Part shown: piece by piece, positions 7,190 to 14,133 of the stretch | Position numbering within the stretch: position 1 is the first letter of the stretch | Layout of the letters: each line of letters starts with the position of its first letter | NCBI GenBank assembly: GCA_023386255.1 | Contig: JAEWKB010000163.1 | Coordinates: 1 to 14,884, forward strand | Length of the DNA: 14,884 nt | DNA from: Bacteroidota bacterium | GTDB taxonomy: Bacteria; Bacteroidota; Bacteroidia; Flavobacteriales; Flavobacteriaceae | Direction: 5' to 3' | Translations under genes and position numbers: made by a program | Notes under the pieces: generated by a model | Database searches by the model: none | The model's input: the letters and a program-made list of their open reading frames with translations, nothing else | What the model was told of the DNA's origin: nothing

Positions 7190-8639
7190 GCTCTTTAACT
7201 CGCTGAGTTTTGCCATTTTTTTACCAATTGTGTTTTTGCTGTACTGGTTTGGTACAGGCCGAAATACCAGGCTTCAAAACATCTTACTGCTGGTTTCCAG
7301 CTATTATTTTTATGCCTGCTGGGATTACAGGTTTATGTTCCTGCTTATGTTTTCTACATTACTGGATTATTATACCGGTATAAAAATGGCAGAGGCCGGT
7401 AGCGATAAAAGCAAGAAATTTTGGTTTTGGCTAAGCATTACAATAAATCTCGGCTTTTTGGGTGTTTTTAAATACTACAATTTTTTTGCCGAATCTTTTG
7501 CCGACGGGCTTTCTCTGGTAGGACTAAAAGCCAATGTATGGCTGTTGGATATAATTCTTCCTGTTGGTATATCATTTTATACATTTCATGGCCTCTCATA
7601 CGTAATTGATATTTATAAAAATAGGATAAAACCCGAAAAGGATTTTGTAGACTATGCTGTTTTTGTTAGTTTTTTTCCGCTACTTGTTGCAGGGCCAATT
7701 GAAAGGGCAACACATCTTTTACCACAGATACAGCGTAAAAGGGAGTTTAATTATCATCAGGCGGTAGATGGGCTTCGCCAGATACTTTGGGGGCTTTTCA
7801 AAAAAATAGTTATTGCAGATAATTGTGCCGAAATAGCTACGCAGATCTTTAATAATTCAGAAGATTATTCAGGAAGTACTTTGGTATTGGGAGCATTGAT
7901 GTTCACATTCCAGATATATGGTGATTTTTCCGGCTATTCTGACATTGCATTGGGAACTGCCAGGTTATTTGGAGTAGAACTGCTACGCAATTTTGCGTTT
8001 CCTTATTTTTCAAGAGATATTGCGGAATTTTGGAGGCGCTGGCACATATCATTATCTACATGGTTTAGGGACTACTTATATATTCCGCTTGGCGGAAGCA
8101 AGGGAGGTTCCTGGATGAAGGTAAGGAATACATTCATCATTTTTATTGTGAGTGGTTTTTGGCATGGTGCAAACTGGACATTTATTGTATGGGGGCTACT
8201 CAATGCTTTGTTTATTATGCCTTCAATACTAATGAGTACCAACAGGAAAAATCTTGATATTGTTGCACAGGGCAGGCTATTCCCATCTGTGCGCGAAATT
8301 ATAGCGATGGGTATAACCTTTACATTAACAGTTTTTGCCTGGATATTTTTCCGTGCAGAAAGTATAGGACACGCCTTTAGCTATATAGGAGAAATTTTTT
8401 CTCGGTCACTTCTGTCAGTACCTCACTTCCCGGGTATAAGTAAATCTTTCCCTTTATTGTTATTGATAGTAATCTTTATGTTGGTTGAGTGGTTTGGTAG
8501 GGAGTACCAGTTTGCACTTCAGCCACTCAGGAAGTTAAAGTTTACGGCCGCCAGGATAGCAATTTATTACGTGATAATAATGGTTATTATCCTGTACGGT
8601 AATTTTAATGAAAATCAGTTCATCTATTTCCAGTTTTAA
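7188..8639 (+). CDS. MBOAT-family membrane O-acyltransferase (AlgI/PatA-like)
   Basis: A 483-residue polytopic protein of the membrane-bound O-acyltransferase family. The AlgI/DltB branch passes acyl groups across the inner membrane to modify extracytoplasmic glycans. The N terminus MLFNSLSFAIFLP is the hallmark opening of AlgI-type proteins. Further motifs: LPVGISFYTFH at 124-134, FFPLLVAGPIER at 162-173, GYSDIALGTARLFG near 249-262, FWRRWHISLSTWFRDYLYIPLGG at 281-303 (the conserved FWRRWHISLS core with H286) and VSGFWHGANWTF at 321-332 with H326, the presumed catalytic His. Hydrophobic segments run the full length and the C terminus is intact. It is the first gene after the 180-base gap and candidate promoter, and its TAA is followed one base later by an SGNH-type gene, the usual partner for this family (as AlgI with AlgJ/AlgX or DltB with DltD). 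An acetyl donor is likely, but the acyl group and target glycan are not determined. Confidence 0.93.
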   Translation: MLFNSLSFAIFLPIVFLLYWFGTGRNTRLQNILLLVSSYYFYACWDYRFMFLLMFSTLLDYYTGIKMAEAGSDKSKKFWFWLSITINLGFLGVFKYYNFFAESFADGLSLVGLKANVWLLDIILPVGISFYTFHGLSYVIDIYKNRIKPEKDFVDYAVFVSFFPLLVAGPIERATHLLPQIQRKREFNYHQAVDGLRQILWGLFKKIVIADNCAEIATQIFNNSEDYSGSTLVLGALMFTFQIYGDFSGYSDIALGTARLFGVELLRNFAFPYFSRDIAEFWRRWHISLSTWFRDYLYIPLGGSKGGSWMKVRNTFIIFIVSGFWHGANWTFIVWGLLNALFIMPSILMSTNRKNLDIVAQGRLFPSVREIIAMGITFTLTVFAWIFFRAESIGHAFSYIGEIFSRSLLSVPHFPGISKSFPLLLLIVIFMLVEWFGREYQFALQPLRKLKFTAARIAIYYVIIMVIILYGNFNENQFIYFQF

Positions 8640-8640
8640 T

Positions 8641-9702
8641 ATGAAGAAGTTCTTAATAAAAGTTGTACTGGTATTACTTCCTGTATTGTTACTGATTGTA
8701 GGAGTTAATTACTTTGGCGATGCTGCCAATTTGTTCTCAAACAACTATGAGTATAAAATAGCAAAAGGGATGCTGGCAGGTAAAAATGTTACAAATACAT
8801 TTAATTATGATGAAAGGCTGCTGCAAAGGCTTTTAATAAACCAGGATCAATCCTGCCCTGATGTTGTAGTATTAGGGTCAAGCCGCGTGATGCTTGTGCA
8901 TTCAGGTTACTTTCCCGGGCAAAAACTGTTTAATAACAGTGTTAGCGCAGCCACTGTTGAAGATATAATGGCTATTTTCTCAATGTATGATGAAAAGCAA
9001 TGTTATCCTAAAGAACTGGTAATAGGTATTGACCCACACACTTTTACCGAAAATGTAGGTAAATCAAGGTGGAAAACATTAGAAAAAGAATATAACACAA
9101 TTATTCAGAAGCTTTCAGGTAAAGCGTCTGATGTTGATGGAGATGAAAAAGAAGAATCTAAATACTGGCAGTTGGTATCCCTATCATATTTTACGAGCAG
9201 TATTAAGAAATTAATGCATAATCCCGGCGAACCGGTTATAACAGATAATCCTGTTAACGATGCCGCCATAACACATCATCCGGACGGATCAATAACTTAC
9301 GATAAAAAGTACCGGGAGCCTACACCGGCGCGGGTTGAAGCTAAGGCTGCCGAATATCAAAACAGTTTGCGTTACGGTATTAAAACAAATACGGAGCTTT
9401 CTCCTGATATAAAGGATATTTTTGAAAAGTTGATTGTTTACCTAAAAAGTAAAAATTGCAAAGTAACATTAGTGGTTCCGCCGCTTCATCCGAAGGTATT
9501 TGATTATATATCTAAAAACCCATACTATCAGCAGCTTAAAAGTACCGAGCAATTTTGCCGCACCATGTCATCAAAACACAATAATGTACAGGTATTGGGA
9601 GCATTTGACCCCGGATTGCTGGGTATGGATGAAACATATTTTTATGATGGAAATCATTGTAATGTAAAGGGTATAGATGCATTATTTAGCTTACGAAAAT
9701 AG
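8641..9702 (+). CDS. Membrane-anchored SGNH-hydrolase-like protein, MBOAT partner
   Basis: A 353-residue protein with a basic N terminus (MKKFLIK) and one hydrophobic segment at about 6-23, followed by a soluble domain expected to face the periplasm. The domain has the SGNH signature: VVVLGSSRVM at 75-84, where S80 or S81 would be the nucleophile, N99 in a FNNSVSAA block, and YDGNHCN at 335-341 with D336 and H339 forming the Asp-x-x-His pair near the C terminus. Proteins of this kind (AlgJ/AlgX, DltD, PatB) accept an acyl group from an MBOAT protein and transfer it to the glycan, which is the likely role here given the one-base spacing after the MBOAT gene. I chose the ATG at 8641 because it follows the MBOAT stop directly and opens with a clean signal anchor; an in-frame ATG at 8608 would add 11 polar residues and overlap the MBOAT gene. 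Overall similarity to DltD is weak, so no symbol is given. Confidence 0.8.
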   Translation: MKKFLIKVVLVLLPVLLLIVGVNYFGDAANLFSNNYEYKIAKGMLAGKNVTNTFNYDERLLQRLLINQDQSCPDVVVLGSSRVMLVHSGYFPGQKLFNNSVSAATVEDIMAIFSMYDEKQCYPKELVIGIDPHTFTENVGKSRWKTLEKEYNTIIQKLSGKASDVDGDEKEESKYWQLVSLSYFTSSIKKLMHNPGEPVITDNPVNDAAITHHPDGSITYDKKYREPTPARVEAKAAEYQNSLRYGIKTNTELSPDIKDIFEKLIVYLKSKNCKVTLVVPPLHPKVFDYISKNPYYQQLKSTEQFCRTMSSKHNNVQVLGAFDPGLLGMDETYFYDGNHCNVKGIDALFSLRK

Positions 9703-9703
9703 T

Positions 9704-10723
9704 ATGAAAATAGCCATTCACCACAGAGAGAACTCATTTAGCGAAAACTGGATTAAGCACTGTGAGGCTAATAATATACCCTATAAACTGGTTAATTGCT
9801 ATGCCAATAATATAGTGGAGCAAATGTTGGATTGTGACGCGCTCATGTGGCACCACAACCATGCTAATCCCAAAGATATATTGTTTGCCAAACCCTTACT
9901 TTATGCCCTGGAACATGCCGGGAAAAAAGTATTTCCTGATTTTAGGACATCATGGCATTTTGATGATAAAGTAGGGCAGAAATATCTTCAGGAAGCCCTT
10001 GATGTTCCTGCGGTAAGATCATATGCATTTTATACTGAAAAAGAGGCGCTGGCATGGGTTGAAACCGCTACCTTTCCTAAAGTATTTAAATTAAGGGGAG
10101 GTGCCGGGTCGGCCAACGTAATTTTAGCCAGGAGCAGGCGCCAGGCTGCAGCACTTGTAAAAAAAGCATTTGGAAGAGGATTTTCACAGTATGAAGGCTG
10201 GAGTAATCTTAAGGAGCGGCTCCGAAAATTTGGCAAAGGCACAGCAAGCGCCCGCGATGTAGCCAAAGGTATAGTCAGGCTTGCCTATGCGCCGCAATAC
10301 TCCAGGATAAAAGGCAACGAACGTGGCTATGCTTACTTTCAGGATTTTATTCCTAACAATGACCATGATATACGCGTAGTGCTTATAGATGATAAAGCCT
10401 TTGCTATTAAACGCATGGTACGCGACAATGATTTCAGGGCTTCAGGCAGCGGCCACATATTGTATGATAAAGAATTGTTTAGCGATGCCCTTATAGCACG
10501 CTCGTTTGAAGTGGCAGACAAAATAAAATCGCAGTGCCTTGCCATTGATTTTGTTTTTCTTGACGGTGAACCGCTGGTAGTTGAAATAAGCTACGGGTTT
10601 ACCAAGGAAGGTTACTATGACTGCCCCGGCTACTGGGATAAATCATTAAAATGGCACGAAGGCCGTTTTGATGCCCAGGGTTGGATGGTTGACCTTGTGG
10701 TGAAGCAAATACATAAAGCATAA
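9704..10723 (+). CDS. ATP-grasp domain protein (probable carboxylate-amine/thiol ligase)
   Basis: ATP-grasp enzymes activate a carboxylate as an acyl-phosphate and join it to an amine, thiol or similar group. This 339-residue protein has the elements in order: an N-terminal alpha/beta domain, VFKLRGGAGSAN at 127-138 (ATP-binding K129 and glycine loop), YFQDFIPNNDHDIRVVLIDDKAFAIKR at 211-237 (hinge region and basic residues), AIDFVF with D282, and VVEISYGF with E294. Most ATP-grasp enzymes have E-x-N at the last metal site; here it is E294-I-S296. A basic, probably helical segment at about 160-205 is inserted between the ATP-binding lysine and the hinge strand. No signal peptide is visible, so it acts in the cytoplasm. 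The start at 9704 lies one base after the SGNH gene stop; an upstream in-frame ATG at 9677 lies inside that gene and is less likely. The substrate is unknown; placement with the acyl-transfer pair suggests glycan substitution (inference). Confidence 0.75.
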   Translation: MKIAIHHRENSFSENWIKHCEANNIPYKLVNCYANNIVEQMLDCDALMWHHNHANPKDILFAKPLLYALEHAGKKVFPDFRTSWHFDDKVGQKYLQEALDVPAVRSYAFYTEKEALAWVETATFPKVFKLRGGAGSANVILARSRRQAAALVKKAFGRGFSQYEGWSNLKERLRKFGKGTASARDVAKGIVRLAYAPQYSRIKGNERGYAYFQDFIPNNDHDIRVVLIDDKAFAIKRMVRDNDFRASGSGHILYDKELFSDALIARSFEVADKIKSQCLAIDFVFLDGEPLVVEISYGFTKEGYYDCPGYWDKSLKWHEGRFDAQGWMVDLVVKQIHKA

Positions 10724-10782
10724 AGTTTTGCCCTATACAATAGCTAGTATACTAACAGCCTGATAAGATTACCATATATTCA

Positions 10783-11856
10783 ATGCCTACAAAAGTACAT
10801 TTTATAACCCCATCATTAACTTCAGGAGGAGCCGAAAGGGTTATATCAGAACTTGCCACCTATTTTGCAGGGATACCGCAGCTTGAGGTTACTGTTATAT
10901 GCCTTATCAGGGAAAAGCAGTTTTACACGCTACCGCCAAATGTGAAGATAGTGGAGCCTGATTTTGATTATAAAAAATACTCGAGGCCTGTTTTTACGTT
11001 TAAGATTTATAATTATCTCAGGACATATCTTAAGAAGAACAAGCCTGATGTACAGTTAAGTTTCGGGGGGAAGTATAACTCTTTTGTTTTGCTTGCCGCA
11101 ATGGGCCTCGGAATCAAAACATTTGTGTCTGACAGGAGCCGGCCAACCATAAGTTACGGCAGGTTTACTGACAGGCTTAATGCGATAATGTATAAACGCG
11201 CTCACGGTATTGTAGCACAAACAGAAGCCGCGAAAAAAGAGGCGCTAAAAAAAACCGGGCATAAAAACATAAGGGTGATTGGGAACCCTATAAAAATGGT
11301 AAAGCCACAGCCCGGTGTTGTAAAAGAGAATATAATACTTAATACCGGGCGTTTTATAAAATCAAAACACCAGCCGGTACTGGCCGAATATTTTGCCAAG
11401 GTTAATGACGGTACGTGGAAACTGGTTTTTCTTGGCGAAGGAGAATACTTAGCTGCCACAAAGCAAAAGATAAAAGATTTGGGGATAGAAGAGCATGTGC
11501 TTTTTCCCGGCACGGTATCAAATGTTGACGCTTATTATAGTAAAGCCAGTATTTTTGCATTTACATCTACATCTGAAGGGTTTCCTAATGTTTTGGGTGA
11601 GGCTTTAAGCGCCCCAATTGCCTGCATAAGCTATGACTGTGTGGCAGGGCCGTCGGATTTGATAACCGATGGTAAAAATGGCTTTTTAGTTAAGGAAATG
11701 GACCATGAAGCATATGTAACTAAGCTTAAAAAGCTGATGGATGATGTTTCTTTAAGGCAACAATTTGAACAGGAAGCAGCCCAAATGATAAAACAATTCA
11801 GGGTGGACGAAATTGCAAAGCAATACCTTGAATTTATGACCGGCATAAAAGCATGA
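10783..11856 (+). CDS. Glycosyltransferase, GT4 family (PglJ/PglH-like)
   Basis: A 357-residue retaining GT-B glycosyltransferase acting on the cytoplasmic side of the inner membrane. Motifs: FITPSLTSGGAERVISELA at 7-25 (acceptor-domain loop GGAERV typical of GT4), VIGNPI at 165-170 before the donor domain, NTGRFIKSKHQ at 187-197 (phosphate-binding R/K region), LVFLGEGEY at 214-222, LFPGTVSNVDAYYSKASIFAFTS at 240-262, and SEGFPNVLGEAL at 264-275 in which E265 and E273 form the EX7E pair. The GPSDLI stretch at 289-294 parallels the GP.EII found in GalNAc transferases such as PglJ and PglH, which hints at a hexosamine donor. It starts 59 bases after the ATP-grasp gene, the second-longest gap, in a leader ending TATATTCA just before the ATG. 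It overlaps the next gene by four bases (ATGA), indicating translational coupling. Confidence 0.9.
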   Translation: MPTKVHFITPSLTSGGAERVISELATYFAGIPQLEVTVICLIREKQFYTLPPNVKIVEPDFDYKKYSRPVFTFKIYNYLRTYLKKNKPDVQLSFGGKYNSFVLLAAMGLGIKTFVSDRSRPTISYGRFTDRLNAIMYKRAHGIVAQTEAAKKEALKKTGHKNIRVIGNPIKMVKPQPGVVKENIILNTGRFIKSKHQPVLAEYFAKVNDGTWKLVFLGEGEYLAATKQKIKDLGIEEHVLFPGTVSNVDAYYSKASIFAFTSTSEGFPNVLGEALSAPIACISYDCVAGPSDLITDGKNGFLVKEMDHEAYVTKLKKLMDDVSLRQQFEQEAAQMIKQFRVDEIAKQYLEFMTGIKA

Positions 11857-12986
11857 AGATTTTAATAAATACAGCATCAACATTTAAGGGAGGTGGTGTG
11901 CAGGTAGCTTATTCTTTTATTGAAGAATGCAAAAACTATCCTGAGCACCAGTATCACATAGTATTAGGCACTACTATAGGTAAAATGATAAAGAGGGATA
12001 CATTTCCTCAAAACTTCCGTTTTTATAAAATCGGCTACAGGCCTGCTACAAAAGTATTTTCTATAAAAGGAGCCGGAGTTTTTTTTAAGGAACTGGAAGC
12101 TAAAGTAAAGCCTGATGTGGTTTTTACTACTTCGGGCCCGGCATATTGGAGGCCGCGTGCGCCGCACCTTGCAGGTTACAATTTGCCACATTACATATAT
12201 ACTGATTCACCATTTATCAGCAGCCTGCCTTTGCTGAGGCAATTAAAATGGAAAATAAAGGGTGCATTTATTAAATATTTCTTTAAGCGGGATGCGGATG
12301 CCTATGTAGTGCAGACTGATGACGTGAACCAAAGGCTTCGGGCATATTTAGGGACAGATAAGGTATATACTGTTACCAATACATTTAGTTCAAAATACCT
12401 TAATCCTAAACAAGTTGATGATAAACTTCCGGCAAGGCAGCAGGATGAGTTCCGTATGCTTACCCTTTCGGCATGGTACCAACATAAAAATATTGGTATT
12501 ATTAAACCAGTAATTGATATATTATTACAAAGAGGAATAGCAAATATCAGGTTTGTATTAACACTTCCGGATGAGGTCTACACGGAGCATTTCCCTGAAA
12601 AATACCGGGCTTATATATATAATGTGGGGGTGGTTAAAATTGATGAAGCACCTGCTCTTTACAAGGAGTGTGATGTAATGTTCCTGCCTACGCTGCTGGA
12701 ATGTTTTTCTGCTTCTTATGCAGAGGCGATGAAAATGGATGTTCCTATTTTGACAAGTGATATGGGATTTGCACATACTGTTTGCAAAGATGCTGCGGTT
12801 TATTTCAATCCTATTGACCCTGCTGATATTGCCGATAAGATAATTCAGCTTACAGCGTCTGAAGATCTTCGTAAATCATTGGTGGCAAAAGGAAAAGAAA
12901 CACTTAAAAATTTTGGCTCTGCAGATGTTAGGGCAAAAAAATATCTAGAATTATTAAAGCAACTTGCTGATGGCGGAAAAGATTAA
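11853..12986 (+). CDS. Glycosyltransferase, GT4 family
   Basis: A 377-residue GT-B glycosyltransferase. The N-terminal domain begins ILINTASTFKGGGVQVAYSFIEE at 3-25, with the GGG.Q loop that replaces GGAER in some GT4 enzymes. The donor domain has TLSAWYQHKNIGI at 204-216 (K212-N213 region binding the donor phosphates), IRFVLTLPDEVY at 232-243, and PTLLECFSASYAEAM at 279-293 in which E283 and E291 form the EX7E pair. DMGFAHTV at 303-310 and AAVYFNPIDP at 314-323 are the usual closing blocks (SD..G....VGDAA.YF.P type). The start codon overlaps the stop of the preceding glycosyltransferase as ATGA, and its end overlaps the next gene by 17 bases. The protein is soluble without membrane segments. 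Donor and linkage are not determinable; it probably adds one residue of the repeat unit. Confidence 0.88.
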   Translation: MKILINTASTFKGGGVQVAYSFIEECKNYPEHQYHIVLGTTIGKMIKRDTFPQNFRFYKIGYRPATKVFSIKGAGVFFKELEAKVKPDVVFTTSGPAYWRPRAPHLAGYNLPHYIYTDSPFISSLPLLRQLKWKIKGAFIKYFFKRDADAYVVQTDDVNQRLRAYLGTDKVYTVTNTFSSKYLNPKQVDDKLPARQQDEFRMLTLSAWYQHKNIGIIKPVIDILLQRGIANIRFVLTLPDEVYTEHFPEKYRAYIYNVGVVKIDEAPALYKECDVMFLPTLLECFSASYAEAMKMDVPILTSDMGFAHTVCKDAAVYFNPIDPADIADKIIQLTASEDLRKSLVAKGKETLKNFGSADVRAKKYLELLKQLADGGKD

Positions 12987-14127
12987 GGGCCGAAAGATAG
13001 TAATTGTAAATCAGGCTGCAAATTACCTTACTGTAGGTATTTGTAATGCTTTTTTTGAGCGCTTTGAAGATGTAAGCATCATTACAGGAAGTATTCATGT
13101 TCAGGGAGAGGATCTTAACCCTGCAATAAAGGTGCATAATATAAATAAGTGGGTAGAGCGCCCCGCAAAGGCAAAGGCCAAATCTTACCTTACGGCTATG
13201 CTAAAAATGTTTTGGCTGCTGAATACGAAGTATAGGAAGCATGAAGTGTTCTTTGTTTCGGTACCGCCCATGGCCTACCTGCTAAACCTGGTAACTTTTC
13301 AGCGGTTCAGTATGATAATATGGGATGTATATCCTGATACCCTAAAAATTACAGGAATGAAGGAAAGCCACATAGTTTACAAAGTGTGGAGTTTCCTTAA
13401 CCGGCTTTCGTTTAAAAAAGCTTATCGATTATTTACTATAGGCAACAGGATGAGCGGCCTGCTGTCAAGATATGTTGATAAAAGCAAACTGCACATTACG
13501 CCTATATGGTCAATTTTCCAGTCCAACGAAAAGACACCTAAAGATCAAAACCCATTTATAAAATTGCATGGGCTTGAAGGGAAATTTATTGTGCAGTATT
13601 CCGGTAATATAGGCCTTACACATAAAGTGGAGCTCATGGTTGAACTTGCCGAAATGCTGAAGGATAATACTAATATTCTTTTTCAGATAATTGGGCGTGG
13701 TGCTAAACTGCCCGCAATTTTAGAACTGGTGGAGAAGAAAAAACTTCCTAATTGCCAGTTCCTTCCCTTCCAGTCAGACGAGATGTTTCCTTACTCACTT
13801 TCGGCTGCTGACCTCGGTATTGTAATACTTGACGATGCCACCAGCAAAGGGAGCGTTCCAAGCAAAAGCTACAATCTTATGAGCTACGGCATCCCCTCAT
13901 TATATATCGCAGCTGACGATTCTGAATTGCATGACTACTGCGAGCGATATAACCACGGCAGGTGCTATAGCAGTGATGACTTAAATAAAGCTGCAGCCTT
14001 TATACTTGAAATAAGCCGGGATGAAAGCCTAAGGCAGCACTATATCAACAATACTGTTGCCGCCGCAAATGATTTTAAGCGTGGGAACGCAGATAAAATA
14101 GTAGAACTATATTTACAAGAAAAATAA
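12970..14127 (+). CDS. Glycosyltransferase, GT4 family (WbuB/WcaI-like)
   Basis: A 385-residue GT-B glycosyltransferase resembling the WbuB group, some members of which are thought to transfer N-acetyl-L-fucosamine. Seen: an N-terminal Rossmann strand RKIVIVNQAANYL at 8-20, VFFVSVPPMAYLL at 93-105, IIWDVYPDTLKITGM at 116-130 (the family has D.WPD.....G at this point), ITPIWS at 176-181, IVQYSGNIGLTHKV at 207-220 (YSGN.G..H donor-domain opening), FLPFQSDEMFPYSLSAADLGIV at 264-285 and GSVPSKSYNLMSYGIP at 294-309 (donor-binding PSK..N.MSYG.P block). I prefer the ATG at 12970; a TTG at 12964 would add two residues. The ATG lies within the end of the preceding gene (17-base overlap). It is followed by six bases and then the second deacetylase-like gene. 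The WbuB resemblance with a wecB-type epimerase nearby raises the possibility of a fucosamine-type sugar, but this is not proven. Confidence 0.86.
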   Translation: MAEKIKGRKIVIVNQAANYLTVGICNAFFERFEDVSIITGSIHVQGEDLNPAIKVHNINKWVERPAKAKAKSYLTAMLKMFWLLNTKYRKHEVFFVSVPPMAYLLNLVTFQRFSMIIWDVYPDTLKITGMKESHIVYKVWSFLNRLSFKKAYRLFTIGNRMSGLLSRYVDKSKLHITPIWSIFQSNEKTPKDQNPFIKLHGLEGKFIVQYSGNIGLTHKVELMVELAEMLKDNTNILFQIIGRGAKLPAILELVEKKKLPNCQFLPFQSDEMFPYSLSAADLGIVILDDATSKGSVPSKSYNLMSYGIPSLYIAADDSELHDYCERYNHGRCYSSDDLNKAAAFILEISRDESLRQHYINNTVAAANDFKRGNADKIVELYLQEK

Positions 14128-14133
14128 AATACT

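Noticed and set aside
8608..8640. Upstream in-frame ATG for the SGNH gene
   Set aside because: It would overlap the MBOAT gene and add a polar stretch before a clean MKKFLIK signal anchor; the ATG at 8641 fits the one-base spacing seen at neighbouring junctions.
9677..9703. Upstream in-frame ATG for the ATP-grasp gene
   Set aside because: It lies inside the conserved C terminus of the SGNH gene, and the ATG at 9704 begins a standard first beta strand (MKIAIHH).
10745..10754. Ten-base perfect palindrome TAGTATACTA in the gap before the GT4 gene
   Set aside because: It is short, AT-rich and does not extend on either side; too weak to call an operator, and it has no loop or T-run to be a terminator.
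10726..10757. Possible promoter with TTTTG at 10726-10730 before the GT4 gene
   Set aside because: At the expected distance there is no TAnnTTTG match, only TACTAACA, so a promoter is not supported.
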